Below, piece after piece: positions 23,045 through 32,003 of a stretch of 42,510 nt of DNA. Under the pieces are notes generated by a model. That model had not been told where the DNA came from. It was given only the letters and a program-made list of their open reading frames with translations, and did no database searches. Numbering within the stretch: the first letter of the stretch is position 1; the number at the start of each line of letters is the position of its first letter. Made by a program: the position numbers and the translations under genes. Source of the DNA: Parabacteroides sp. (lineage in GTDB: Bacteria > Bacteroidota > Bacteroidia > Bacteroidales > Tannerellaceae); NCBI GenBank assembly GCA_028689545.1, contig JAQVCX010000018.1, forward strand, positions 1 through 42,510, given 5' to 3'.

Positions 23045-24466
23045 ATGAACAAATTCTATTGGATGGCGATCGGCCTCCTTCTTGGTTTGGTGAACCTCCG
23101 GGCCGAGATCAAGCTGCCAGCATTGGTTGGCGACAACATGGTACTTCAACAAGCCACTAAAGTAAGGCTCTGGGGCAATGCCACCCCAAACTCAAGCCTG
23201 AAAGTGCGTAGTTCGTGGGACAATACCGAATACACGGCCCAAGTAAACGGCCAGGGCGCGTGGGAAATCTGGCTTCAGACCCCTTCGGCCAGTTTCGAAA
23301 AACAACAGGTTACATTAGAGGACGGACAAGACAAGGTCGTCTTGCGTGATCTCCTGATCGGCGAGGTATGGTTTGGCTCCGGCCAATCCAATATGGAAAT
23401 GCCATTAAGAGGTTTCTGGCACTGCCCCATCGAGGGAGGCAACCACGCTATCGCTACCTCCGGGAACTATAAGAACTCGATCCGCTACGCCACGATCCAA
23501 CGGGTCGGAGCCTTGGAGCCGAAAGAGTATCCGGTGGGCGGCGAATGGAAAACGTGCGATCCGCGCAACGCCCCTGAGTTCGGAGCTACCGCCTATTTCT
23601 TCGCCACCCTGCTGACCGAGGTATTGAACGTGCCGGTAGGTATCATCAATTGCAGCTGGGGCGGCTCCACGGTGGAAGGCTGGTTGCCCAAGGATATCCT
23701 GCTAAATTATAGCGACATCGATCTGTCCCTGGCGGGCAACGATGAGAAAATCCATCCCATGCTACAACCCATGATCATGTATAACGGAATGCTGAAACCT
23801 GCCAGCAAATATACGGTCAAGGGTTTCCTTTGGTATCAAGGAGAGTCGAACGTAGGGCACCCGGATTACGCCCAGCGCCTAGCGACCATGGTAGAGCATT
23901 GGAGAGGATTATGGGGACAAGGCGAACTGCCCTTCTTCCAAGTAGAAATAGCCCCTTACGAATATGGCGAGGGAGACCAAGCCGCGTACCTGCGCGAGGA
24001 GCAATACAAAGCCACCCGCTTGATCCCGAACAGCGGCATCGTCTCCACGAACGACCTGATACAAGATTTCGAGAAACGGCAGATACATCCCAAGGACAAA
24101 CAAACGGTCGGCGAACGCCTCTGCTACATGGCCCTCAATAAGACCTATGGCTACCAGACCATCGCCTGCGAAGGCCCCGAATACGATCATATGGAAATCG
24201 ACAAGGATCAGATCATCCTTTCGTTCAAGCACGCGGAAGACGGCTTCAACCGCGACAACGGGATCACGGGCTTCGAGATAGCGGGTAAAGACTTGCGCTT
24301 CCGCAAGGCAAACGCGACCATCGATGCCAACAAGAAGACAGTCATCGTCTCCGCCCCGGGCGTAAAAGCCCCCGTAGCCGTCCGCTATGGCTTCCGCAAC
24401 TTCCTGATCGGCAACCTAAAAAACGTACAAGGGCTGCCAGTGATACCGTTTCGTACGGACTTATAG
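23045..24466 (+). CDS. Sialate O-acetylesterase-type carbohydrate esterase, secreted
   Basis: 473 residues with signal peptide MNKFYWMAIGLLLGLVNLRA. SGNH-hydrolase features of the SASA family: block I FGSGQSNMEM with catalytic Ser115, GGSTVEGWL, FLWYQGESNV (block III-like) and the His in QIHPKDKQTVGERL. An N-terminal beta-sandwich (LPALVGDNMVLQQATKVRLWG) precedes the catalytic domain, as usual in this family. By position after the mannan genes it may remove acetyl groups from mannan or manno-oligosaccharides; the annotated sialate activity is only the family name. It ends convergently with the TonB receptor gene, the two stop codons forming the 6-base overlap TTATAG. Confidence 0.88.
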   Translation: MNKFYWMAIGLLLGLVNLRAEIKLPALVGDNMVLQQATKVRLWGNATPNSSLKVRSSWDNTEYTAQVNGQGAWEIWLQTPSASFEKQQVTLEDGQDKVVLRDLLIGEVWFGSGQSNMEMPLRGFWHCPIEGGNHAIATSGNYKNSIRYATIQRVGALEPKEYPVGGEWKTCDPRNAPEFGATAYFFATLLTEVLNVPVGIINCSWGGSTVEGWLPKDILLNYSDIDLSLAGNDEKIHPMLQPMIMYNGMLKPASKYTVKGFLWYQGESNVGHPDYAQRLATMVEHWRGLWGQGELPFFQVEIAPYEYGEGDQAAYLREEQYKATRLIPNSGIVSTNDLIQDFEKRQIHPKDKQTVGERLCYMALNKTYGYQTIACEGPEYDHMEIDKDQIILSFKHAEDGFNRDNGITGFEIAGKDLRFRKANATIDANKKTVIVSAPGVKAPVAVRYGFRNFLIGNLKNVQGLPVIPFRTDL

Positions 24467-26554
24467 ATGATACGTCAACGTAAGCCAAGCCACCCGGGCG
24501 TCACGATTGCGCTTTTGCGTCATTTCCAAGTTCGGGGTATCAATGATCGTTATCTCTTCCAGACTATCGAATATATTGTTGATACTTAAGTTCGCACACA
24601 ACTTACGTTGAAAGAAATACTGTGAAAGACCGGCATTTACGCTATAACGGCCCTCGATACGGCCTTGAGGCGTAAGCTGGTCGGACACGTAGAAGCCGTC
24701 TACCTGGAAATCCGTAGTCGGCGTAATGCTTACGTTCACGTTACCCTTCACGTCCCAGCAAACCAGAGACTTCTTCTCTCCGTAGCCTATCGTACGCCCA
24801 TCGATCTCGTCCCGATAGATATCCCCGGAGAAACCGACCGTCAAGATGCGCACCGGATTCCAGCTACCGGACAGGTCGGCTCCTACCGCTTGGCTATGTC
24901 CCATATTCTCTCTCTTCCAAACCGTCTCGTCATTCACTTGGCTGGCGGTCTCCATGATGCGGTTCGTACGATTCCGGTAATAAACAGCCGGGGTCAAGCG
25001 GAAACGGGGAGCCGAGAACTGATATCCCAATTCCACCAAATGGATAAACTCATCCTTCAAGTCCGGATTACCTTGAATGATGTGCGTAGCGTCACTGCTA
25101 TTGAGGGCAGAACATAAATAAGCGCCGGTCGGGCGAATCACACGCTGTTGATAGCTCAGACTCAAATTATTATTCTTATTCACCTCATACGTAAAGCGGG
25201 CACGAGGATATAAATGAAAACGAGAATTCTCGATCTCCGCCCATTGATAAGCGGAGCCACCCCAAGCCGGACGCGGATCGTTCATTCGGGTATGGCTGAA
25301 CTCCGCCTGTACCCCCAAATCAGCATGCAGGTTTCCCCAGCTCTTTACGACCGTAGCATAAATCAAATGTAAGTAGCGGTTGAAATCATAATGATAAGAC
25401 TTCGATTCGTTCAACACAAAATCCCCGTCTTTCTTGTCCGAGGCAGTTGTTATATAATCCTCTTTCCGGGCACGCCCGATGTAACCGACACGAAAATCCC
25501 ATCCACTGATCTCCTGCCCATAGCCGAATCCCCAGAAATAATTATGCTTCTCTTGACTGATAAACTGATTATCCTCGGCTACGATCTTCCCGTTTTGGGG
25601 ATTCTCATTCTTGAAATCATTATCCTCATCGTACGAGAAGTTATTATAATTAAAGGTGGCATAAAAGACTTGATTGTCCGAGATCTTATGATTCCAGTAG
25701 CCCTCAGCGGCATACGCCTCCTGGCGTTGGTCATTGTATCGATTCCGGATCACATGCTTCATCTGCTCGCCACCCACGTTGAACACCTCGTTATTAATGC
25801 GACCATAACGGCTATAATCCATCAAATGGTACAGTCCGTGCACGGTTATCACATCCTTCGGGGAAAGGTCATAATCCACTTTCACGTCTGCGACATGCAC
25901 ATCCGGACGAGCCACGGCATTATTATTCATTTCCGTACGATTCTTAAAAGTCGCGGTTGACTTACTAAAAGTCCGCTCCCGGTATTCCCTGCGATAATTA
26001 TATTTAGCGTTGATATGGAATTTCCCCGGATGCAAATTCAAAACGGCACTCGCATTATAACGTTTGTTCCATCCCGCGCCTAAGGTAATATAAAGAGGAG
26101 AATCATTTCTCCCATACGTACGAGGCACTAAGTTGATCGCGCCGGACTCACCATCCGGGACAGTCATACCAGAGGGAAACGCTCCTACCGCGATCTGGTT
26201 AAAAAACGTAGCCGGCAATTGGATCAGCACGTCGCCGCTATTTTCCTCCAACAAGCCATAAGGGACATTATTGATCAACATCCCTACATTATTAGATCCC
26301 CGATAAATAACCGCGCCCTCTATATCGGTCATGACGGAAGGCAGCTGGCGAAAAGCATCGGCAGCCGTATTTGTCACGCTACTCAAATTATTCTCAACCC
26401 GCAAGAACTTCATCCCGCCCCTCTCGCTCAACCCGGCGAAACGAGCCCCTTGCACCTCGATATTCTGTATGGCAAGCGTCGTATCGGCAGGAGCTTGCGA
26501 AAATGCCGGCACAGCTAATAAAGCGGCCCATGGAAGAAGTAGAATCTTTCTCAT
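24461..26554 (-). CDS. TonB-dependent outer-membrane receptor without SusD partner
   Basis: 697 residues. Signal peptide (about 1-20, LPWAALLAVPAFSQA), plug domain about 30-150 (QNIEVQGARFAGLSERGG, QLPSVMTDIEGAVIYRGSNNVGMLINNVPYG, then the PDGESGAINLVPRTYG end of plug), then a beta-barrel ending in TLTYHL, whose last aromatic/leucine signature is typical of outer-membrane proteins. There is no SusC-type N-terminal extension and no SusD gene. It may import a metal chelate or oligosaccharide; closeness to mannan genes suggests but does not show the latter. A terminator (26577-26610) separates it from the upstream small lipoprotein gene. Confidence 0.9.
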   Translation of the reverse strand: MRKILLLPWAALLAVPAFSQAPADTTLAIQNIEVQGARFAGLSERGGMKFLRVENNLSSVTNTAADAFRQLPSVMTDIEGAVIYRGSNNVGMLINNVPYGLLEENSGDVLIQLPATFFNQIAVGAFPSGMTVPDGESGAINLVPRTYGRNDSPLYITLGAGWNKRYNASAVLNLHPGKFHINAKYNYRREYRERTFSKSTATFKNRTEMNNNAVARPDVHVADVKVDYDLSPKDVITVHGLYHLMDYSRYGRINNEVFNVGGEQMKHVIRNRYNDQRQEAYAAEGYWNHKISDNQVFYATFNYNNFSYDEDNDFKNENPQNGKIVAEDNQFISQEKHNYFWGFGYGQEISGWDFRVGYIGRARKEDYITTASDKKDGDFVLNESKSYHYDFNRYLHLIYATVVKSWGNLHADLGVQAEFSHTRMNDPRPAWGGSAYQWAEIENSRFHLYPRARFTYEVNKNNNLSLSYQQRVIRPTGAYLCSALNSSDATHIIQGNPDLKDEFIHLVELGYQFSAPRFRLTPAVYYRNRTNRIMETASQVNDETVWKRENMGHSQAVGADLSGSWNPVRILTVGFSGDIYRDEIDGRTIGYGEKKSLVCWDVKGNVNVSITPTTDFQVDGFYVSDQLTPQGRIEGRYSVNAGLSQYFFQRKLCANLSINNIFDSLEEITIIDTPNLEMTQKRNRDARVAWLTLTYHL

Positions 26555-26576
26555 ATCATTATCTATGGTTTATAAA

Positions 26577-26610
26577 CAAAAAAAGTCTGTATGTTCAACG
26601 CATACAGACT
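26577..26610 (-). terminator. Intrinsic terminator after the small acidic lipoprotein gene
   Basis: On the minus strand, a perfect 10-bp stem (26610-26601 with 26593-26584) with a 7-base loop is followed by a T run (complement of A at 26578-26584). It isolates the small gene from the TonB receptor gene downstream. Confidence 0.88.
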
Positions 26611-26635
26611 GTCCTCAAAACTCGTTTACTGATTA

Positions 26636-26845
26636 TTATTCAGCAGGAGCAGCTTCTACCGCAACAGAGTCCATAGCCTCAACAGCTACAGAATCAGTAG
26701 CACTCTCTTCTACTACAGGAGCTTCCTCAACTACAGTAGCCTCTTCTGTCTCAGCAACAGATTCAGTAGATTCAGCAGATTTATTGCCACAAGATGCGAA
26801 TGATACAGCTGCGATAACAGCAGCAAATGCAACTAACTTTTTCAT
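26636..26845 (-). CDS. Small acidic low-complexity lipoprotein
   Basis: 69 residues: signal MKKLVAFAAVIAAVSFASC with lipid Cys19, then about 50 residues built almost only of Glu, Ala, Val, Ser and Thr, with the internal repeat ATDSVAVEA / AMDSVAVEA. It is predicted to be a disordered, negatively charged surface or periplasmic tether. It has its own strong promoter and terminator, so it is a single-gene unit likely expressed at a high level. Similar tiny lipoproteins occur in Bacteroides genomes; no function is known to me. Confidence 0.8.
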   Translation of the reverse strand: MKKLVAFAAVIAAVSFASCGNKSAESTESVAETEEATVVEEAPVVEESATDSVAVEAMDSVAVEAAPAE

Positions 26846-26894
26846 TTTGTTCTTAATTTAAACGGTCTATAATATCTTCTTGTTGTAAAACGAT

Positions 26895-26931
26895 GCAAAT
26901 GTATGTATTAATTATACATGTTGTACAACAT
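26895..26931 (-). promoter_or_regulatory. Promoter of the small lipoprotein gene with overlapping 14-bp palindrome
   Basis: Minus-strand TTG at 26928-26926 and TACATTTG at 26903-26896, 22 bases apart. The -33 element lies inside the perfect palindrome ATGTTGTACAACAT (26918-26931), a plausible repressor or activator site. Confidence 0.7.
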
Positions 26932-27010
26932 AAGACGTTTTTTTTTGAATTATTTTTTATCGTCTTTACAATACGCTGAATATTAGCCCTGTTTGCGTCT
27001 TATTCATTTA

Positions 27011-28675
27011 TCAATAATTACTGTACAGGTAACGCTTAATGCTTTTCTTCGGTGTTTTCTCAAATTCTGTCGGATACAGCTGTATCTCGGAAATCGACTC
27101 GTAAGGTGCCAAGAGCTTATTCAGCTCAACCCTGTTTTGTTCCATAATAACCGGAAGATCCGTGTGCGAGATACCGGTACTATCTACCGTATCGTAATCC
27201 GGATAAACCATACCGATCAGCTTCCCGGCTTTCTCCACCACCAAGCTTTCCATCACGAAAGGTAAATTGTTGAGTTTAGACTCGATCTCTTCCGGATAGA
27301 TATTCTGTCCGCTAGCGCCCAAGATCATCGTCTTGTTACGCCCACGTATAAAAATACGGTTATCGGGATCGATCGTACCTAAATCACCGGTCCTTAGCCA
27401 GCCATCTTCCGTGAACACATTTTGGGTCGCCTCCTCATTCTTATAATAGCCTGTCATCACGTTCTCGCCCGATACTTGAATCTCGCCTACCTTATTATAA
27501 GGATCCGCCGAATCGATACGGACTTTCATGATCCCTTTCAAGACCTGTCCGCAAGAGCCGGGCACATACTCGTTATTATGGTCATAACTGATCAACGGGC
27601 CGCATTCGGTCATACCATAGCCTATCGTGAACGGGAACTTGATCTTATACAAGAAATCCGTCACTTCCTGGTTCATGGCGGCGCCCCCCACGATCACCTC
27701 ACGGAAACGCCCGCCCAAGGCATCCACCAGATGTTTGCGGATCTGGGCATAGATGCGTGAATCCAACAAGGGGATATTCAAGGCCAGCTTCAAGGTTCGC
27801 TTATTCAACTGAGGGAGGATCATCTTTTTATAGATCTTCTCCAAGATCAACGGAACCATCAAGATCAAGTTCGGCTTCACCTCCTCGAATGCCTTCAATA
27901 AGATCTTAGGAGACGGTGCCTTACCTAATAAATAGACATGCACGCCAAATGCCATGGGCACCAATAGATTGAAAGCGCAACTATAGGCATGGGCCAGCGG
28001 CAGGAAGCACAACTCCCGCTCGCCACGGAACAAGAGATCCAGCGTCCGGGCATACGTCACGTTTCCGGCCAAGTTATTACCCGTCAACATAACCCCCTTG
28101 CTAAATCCGGTCGTGCCCGATGTATAGTTGATCTCTACCACCTTGTCGTTGTCCAGCTCGGCGTATTTGATATCCTCTTTGGTGAAGCCATCCGGATATT
28201 TCTCGGCCATCTTCTCGTCCAGCGCTTTCATAAACTTCTGGATACTCTCCCCATCCCGTTGATGCAAACAACGATAATCCGAAAGCGAGAATACGCCGCG
28301 CACCTCCTCTATCCGATCTTCCTCCAGCGAATCCCAGATCCGGTCGCTAACGAACAAAAAGACAGATTCCGAGTGGTTTATGATATGATGCACATCGTTC
28401 GGATTAAAATCTTGAAGAACAGGCACGATAATCGCCCCATAAGTAATAGCCGCCATGTAAGCGATACACCAACGGGAACAGTCTTTACCGATCAATGCGA
28501 TCTTGTCTCCACGACGGACTTGGCACTCATGGAATAGAAGATGAATACGCGCGATCTCCGTTGCCACATCACCGAAAGTAAAGGTTTTACTTTTCCCGTA
28601 ATCCGTTAATGCCGGCAAGGCCCAGTTTTCCTTGAAACTCTCCTCGTAAATCTTAATGAAATTCTCTTTGATCAT
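27011..28675 (-). CDS. Long-chain acyl-CoA synthetase/AMP-dependent ligase
   Basis: 554 residues from the ATG at 28675; the promoter at 28699-28729 would initiate near 28692, excluding the longer frame. Adenylate-forming family: P-loop NYTSGTTGFSKGVMLT, motif YGMTECGPLISYD, GWLRTGDLG and hinge RNKTMILGASGQNIYPEEIE, and a C-terminal catalytic-type lysine in FEKTPKKSIKRYLY. It activates a fatty acid to acyl-AMP and then acyl-CoA (long-chain FadD/LCFA type by overall pattern), cytoplasmic or membrane-peripheral. It is a single-gene unit. Chain-length preference cannot be seen. Confidence 0.93.
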   Translation of the reverse strand: MIKENFIKIYEESFKENWALPALTDYGKSKTFTFGDVATEIARIHLLFHECQVRRGDKIALIGKDCSRWCIAYMAAITYGAIIVPVLQDFNPNDVHHIINHSESVFLFVSDRIWDSLEEDRIEEVRGVFSLSDYRCLHQRDGESIQKFMKALDEKMAEKYPDGFTKEDIKYAELDNDKVVEINYTSGTTGFSKGVMLTGNNLAGNVTYARTLDLLFRGERELCFLPLAHAYSCAFNLLVPMAFGVHVYLLGKAPSPKILLKAFEEVKPNLILMVPLILEKIYKKMILPQLNKRTLKLALNIPLLDSRIYAQIRKHLVDALGGRFREVIVGGAAMNQEVTDFLYKIKFPFTIGYGMTECGPLISYDHNNEYVPGSCGQVLKGIMKVRIDSADPYNKVGEIQVSGENVMTGYYKNEEATQNVFTEDGWLRTGDLGTIDPDNRIFIRGRNKTMILGASGQNIYPEEIESKLNNLPFVMESLVVEKAGKLIGMVYPDYDTVDSTGISHTDLPVIMEQNRVELNKLLAPYESISEIQLYPTEFEKTPKKSIKRYLYSNY

Positions 28676-28698
28676 AGCACACTTTTGTGAAATTTGCG

Positions 28699-28729
28699 CA
28701 AAAATAGGTACAAATGAACAGATAAACAA
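28699..28729 (-). promoter_or_regulatory. Promoter of the acyl-CoA synthetase gene
   Basis: Minus-strand TTG at 28729-28727 and TATTTTTG at 28706-28699, spaced 20 bases, a full match to the phylum consensus. It fixes the downstream ATG at 28675 as the start. Confidence 0.72.
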
Positions 28730-28790
28730 CTAATGTGTCTTAAAAGCATGAAAGCATTCGGATATACCCGAATATAAAGATAACCTCTCT

Positions 28791-29960
28791 TTATTTCTTG
28801 ACTTTTCCAATAAAATTCCGAAACCGCTCCAATCCGTCCAGTAATCTTGCACGAGGACAGGCAATGTTCCAGCGCATGAATCCTTCTCCTTCTTCTCCGT
28901 ACATCGTTCCGGCATTCAAGTGTAGATTCACTTCCTTAATCAATGCCTCCTCCAATTGTCCTGAAGCCATTTTCAGCGCACGACAGTCCATCCATACGAG
29001 ATAGGTTCCTTCCAACGTCGTAATCGGAAAATCCGGCAAATGTTCCCGGCAGAAATCCCGCATGCGGATATAATTTTCATACAGGTATTCCAGCAGTTGC
29101 CTTAACCATTCCTCTCCCTCGTTGTAAGCTGCCATAGTAGCTATGACACCGAAAGGATTCACGTCGCACACCTCATTGATATTAATTGCCTTATCGATCT
29201 TTTGACGCATTTCTTCGTCAGCACAGATAATGTTGGCTATCTGCAAACCGGCAATATTGAAGGCTTTACTCGGCGAAAGACAAGTTACAGAATGCCGCAA
29301 GAACTCGTCTGACAATGATGCAAAAGGCGTATAGGCATGCCCGGGAAAGACCAGCTCGCAATGAATTTCATCCGATACGACCGTCACACCATGCCGCAAG
29401 CATATATCACCGACGCGCATCAGTTCCTCTGTCGTCCATATGCGTCCCGCAGGATTGTGAGGATTACAAAGTAGCATCACTTTGACCTTTTCGTCAGCCG
29501 CCTTTTGCTCCAAACCGTCGAAATCCATTCTGTATGTATCGCCTGTTTTCAGCAGAGGACTGCTCGCCATCTCACATCCGTTATTGCGGATGGACGAAAA
29601 GAAACAATTATACACGGGTGTTTGTACCAATACTTTGTCGCCCGGTACGGTCAAAGCCTTGATAATCGCCGATACGGCAGGGACTACGCCCGAGGTGTAA
29701 ATCATCCATTCGCGGGCAATTGTCCAATGGTGACGACGGGCGAACCAGTCCGTAACAGCCTCGTAGTAACTGTCGGGCACACGGGTATAGCCGAAGATAC
29801 CGTGTTCCACCCATCGGCGCAGGGCATTGACGATTGCGGGGGCTGTATGGAAATCCATATCAGCCACCCACATCGGCAATACTTCCTCGCTCTTGTCACT
29901 GTCCCATTTGTAGGAATCGGTTCCTCGTCTTGAAATCAGTTTATCGAAGTCGTATTTCAT
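28791..29960 (-). CDS. MalY/PatB-type PLP-dependent C-S lyase/aminotransferase
   Basis: 389 residues, fold-type I. The start motif RRGTDSYKWD and LPMWVADMDFHTAPAIVNAL is diagnostic of the PatB/MalY group. The PLP lysine is Lys232 in SPSKAFNIAGLQ; LLCNPHNPAGRIW and VVSDEIHCELVF are the other PLP-site segments. Members cleave cystathionine or cysteine conjugates to thiol, pyruvate and ammonia; MalY also has a regulatory role in Escherichia coli. It is last in an operon with a hydrolase and DUF3737 gene, 11 bases downstream of the latter, controlled probably by the AraC-type regulators opposite. Confidence 0.93.
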   Translation of the reverse strand: MKYDFDKLISRRGTDSYKWDSDKSEEVLPMWVADMDFHTAPAIVNALRRWVEHGIFGYTRVPDSYYEAVTDWFARRHHWTIAREWMIYTSGVVPAVSAIIKALTVPGDKVLVQTPVYNCFFSSIRNNGCEMASSPLLKTGDTYRMDFDGLEQKAADEKVKVMLLCNPHNPAGRIWTTEELMRVGDICLRHGVTVVSDEIHCELVFPGHAYTPFASLSDEFLRHSVTCLSPSKAFNIAGLQIANIICADEEMRQKIDKAININEVCDVNPFGVIATMAAYNEGEEWLRQLLEYLYENYIRMRDFCREHLPDFPITTLEGTYLVWMDCRALKMASGQLEEALIKEVNLHLNAGTMYGEEGEGFMRWNIACPRARLLDGLERFRNFIGKVKK

Positions 29961-29971
29961 GCCTCTTCACT

Positions 29972-30838
29972 TTAGTCGCTGAAACAAGTACGTTCATCCC
30001 TAAGACGGATTTCACAATCGGCAGGAGCCTTGATGTTCTCGTCAATCGTCACCGAACCGAACTCGTCCGCCACGATACGTCCCGACATCGGATTCTTGAT
30101 ATTCGTAATAGCCCCGCGAATATCGGCCTGCAACGTACTGTATTCGAAAGCACGGTCGCAATCAGGACCGAAGGTACAATTTTCCAACACGAGGTCGTGC
30201 GCATAACAAAGGGGCTGTTCGCCCGTAATGTGGCAGTTCACCAGACGTAGGTTCTTTGAGTGCCAGCCAAGGTACTCGCCATTGAGTTCGGAGTCGTAGA
30301 TGGTTACGTTCTCCACTTCCCAGAAGGCGTCTTTCGTGGTGATTTTAGCATGGCGCAGCTCCACATTCTTTACATATTGGAAAACATATTTGCTGTCGCT
30401 CTCCAAACCATCGATATACATGTCGTTACTGAACATGAAGGGATAGGTGCCGCCATGCAGTTCGAGGTTTTTGGCGCGGATACCGTCGCAACGCCAGAAC
30501 ACCTCATCTGCATCGTTCATCGTTACGTTCTCGATCTGGATGTCGTGCATCTCGCGGAACATCTTCGGCGCATCGATTACCGTGTCGGTCATCTTCAGGT
30601 GGTCGCAATACCACAGAGCCGAACGGCCTCCGACATCGAAATAGCAACGGTCGATTTTGAAGCCGTGTACGTGCCAGAAGGGATAGTTTCCCTCGAAACG
30701 GCACTCGAACGCCTCGATGTTGCCGCACTCTTTGATGGCCGATTCACCGGCACGGATAATCACATTCTCCAGACGGAGGTCATGGGATTCGAACAATGGA
30801 CGTTCGCCCCCGAATTCTGTATCTTTAATTAGTTTCAT
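29972..30838 (-). CDS. DUF3737 right-handed beta-helix protein
   Basis: 288 residues from the ATG at 30838 (MKLIKDTEFGGERPLF). DUF3737 signature is clear: FGGERPLFESHDLRLENV at the start and about ten short repeats ending in N-x-[AV]/x-F/C turns, such as MTDTVIDAPKMFREMHDIQIENVTM and AKITTKDAFWEVENVTIYD. The repeats alternate so as to build a parallel beta-helix, as in pectate-lyase-like proteins, but no catalytic cluster was seen and there is no signal peptide, so cytoplasmic. Function of the family is unknown. It is the middle gene of the hydrolase - DUF3737 - MalY operon; genes of these kinds are found together in many gut bacteria as far as I recall. Confidence 0.9.
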   Translation of the reverse strand: MKLIKDTEFGGERPLFESHDLRLENVIIRAGESAIKECGNIEAFECRFEGNYPFWHVHGFKIDRCYFDVGGRSALWYCDHLKMTDTVIDAPKMFREMHDIQIENVTMNDADEVFWRCDGIRAKNLELHGGTYPFMFSNDMYIDGLESDSKYVFQYVKNVELRHAKITTKDAFWEVENVTIYDSELNGEYLGWHSKNLRLVNCHITGEQPLCYAHDLVLENCTFGPDCDRAFEYSTLQADIRGAITNIKNPMSGRIVADEFGSVTIDENIKAPADCEIRLRDERTCFSD

Positions 30839-30922
30839 ATTGTTTGATAAATAAATTGTCATAATTTTAATCCCATTTTCTAATTTCGCTATTCAGAGGA
30901 GCCTCTTTGTCTCTTCACCGAT

Positions 30923-31999
30923 TTATTTCAGATACTCCTTGAAGAAACGTTCTATCTTGTCGAAAGGGATAATGTCCGTCCGGTCATACAAATCCGTATG
31001 GTTCGCACCTGGAACTATGACAAGTTCCTTGTTCGTGCCCTTCAAGAGAGTATGTACATCTTTACCAAAATAAAACGAGTGTGCTTTATCGCCGTGTACG
31101 ATCATTACCGCTCTTTCCAGTTCGTCGGCATACTCGAAGAATTTGAAATTAAGGAAAGGAAGATTAGACGTTACATTCCAGCCATTGTTCGAGTTGAGCG
31201 AACGAGGGTGGTAACCGCGCTGAGTCTTATAGTAGGCATGATAATCCTTTACAAACTGCGGCGCATCTTCGGGCAGAGGGTCAATGACACCACCTCCCAA
31301 TTTGCAAGTGCCGTTCTTGTAATCTTCGGTACGCTGGGTTGCCATTGCCAAACGTTTAGCATTGCGCTGTTCGGCCGTATTCTCCGAATCGAAGTATCCA
31401 TTGGCGTTCACACGCGTCATATCGTACATGGTGGATGCTACGGTCGCCTTGATGCGCGGGTCATTGATTGCAGCCTGTATGCCGATACCGCCCCAGCCGC
31501 ATATACCCAAGATGCCGACTTTCTCGGAATCGACATCTTCACGATTCATCAGATAGTCGATGGCTGCACTAAAATCTTCTGTATTAATGTCGGGAGAGGC
31601 CACATAGCGAGGTTGTCCGCCGCTCTCACCCGTAAACGAGGGGTCGAAAGCAATCGTCAGGAAACCTCGCTCGGCAAGTGTTTGGGCATACAGCCCCGAT
31701 GATTGTTCTTTCACCGCGCCGAACGGACCACTGACAGCAATAGCCGACAGTTTCTCCCCCGCTGTTGTTTTCGGTATATACAAATCGGCAGCGAGCGTGA
31801 TGCCGTAGCGATTGACAAAGGTTATTTTACTATGACTTACCTTGTCGCTTTTCGGGAACGTCTTGTCCCATTCTTCTGTAAGTTTCAGCTCTTCCATATT
31901 TCGGTTATTTTGATGGGTTTGCGCCGGGCTTTCCGTCAGACCAAAAAGAGTGAGGAAAGCGGCGGTTAAAATGATTGCTATTTCTTGTTTTCTTACCAT
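30923..31999 (-). CDS. Secreted alpha/beta hydrolase with Cys in the nucleophile position
   Basis: 358 residues, signal peptide about 1-27 (ILTAAFLTLFGLTESPAQ). Alpha/beta-hydrolase (dienelactone hydrolase/X-Pro-peptidase-like) features: SAIAVSGPFGAVKEQSSG oxyanion region, FLTIAFDPSFTGESGGQP, the nucleophile elbow KVGILGICGWGGIG, where Cys replaces Ser, and a C-terminal His in VPGANHTDLYD. Cys-nucleophile hydrolases of the dienelactone type attack lactones or esters. First gene of an operon with DUF3737 and MalY genes. A -7-like TAACTTTG lies only 4 bases upstream of the ATG, so the mRNA may be leaderless or the promoter further up. Confidence 0.88.
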   Translation of the reverse strand: MVRKQEIAIILTAAFLTLFGLTESPAQTHQNNRNMEELKLTEEWDKTFPKSDKVSHSKITFVNRYGITLAADLYIPKTTAGEKLSAIAVSGPFGAVKEQSSGLYAQTLAERGFLTIAFDPSFTGESGGQPRYVASPDINTEDFSAAIDYLMNREDVDSEKVGILGICGWGGIGIQAAINDPRIKATVASTMYDMTRVNANGYFDSENTAEQRNAKRLAMATQRTEDYKNGTCKLGGGVIDPLPEDAPQFVKDYHAYYKTQRGYHPRSLNSNNGWNVTSNLPFLNFKFFEYADELERAVMIVHGDKAHSFYFGKDVHTLLKGTNKELVIVPGANHTDLYDRTDIIPFDKIERFFKEYLK

Positions 32000-32003
32000 A
32001 TCG

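Noticed and set aside
25391-25960. 189-codon plus-strand frame inside the TonB receptor gene
   Set aside because: Antisense shadow; hydrophobic appearance comes from complementing beta-strand codons.
24461-26554. SusC-type receptor of a polysaccharide utilisation locus
   Set aside because: At 697 residues without the SusC N-terminal extension and without a SusD gene it is a plain TonB-dependent receptor.
27989-28537. 182-codon plus-strand frame inside the acyl-CoA synthetase gene
   Set aside because: Shadow of a clear adenylate-forming enzyme; no supporting signals.
28676-28729. Longer N-terminus of the acyl-CoA synthetase
   Set aside because: The start would coincide with the -33 element of the predicted promoter; the ATG at 28675 begins the family-like sequence.
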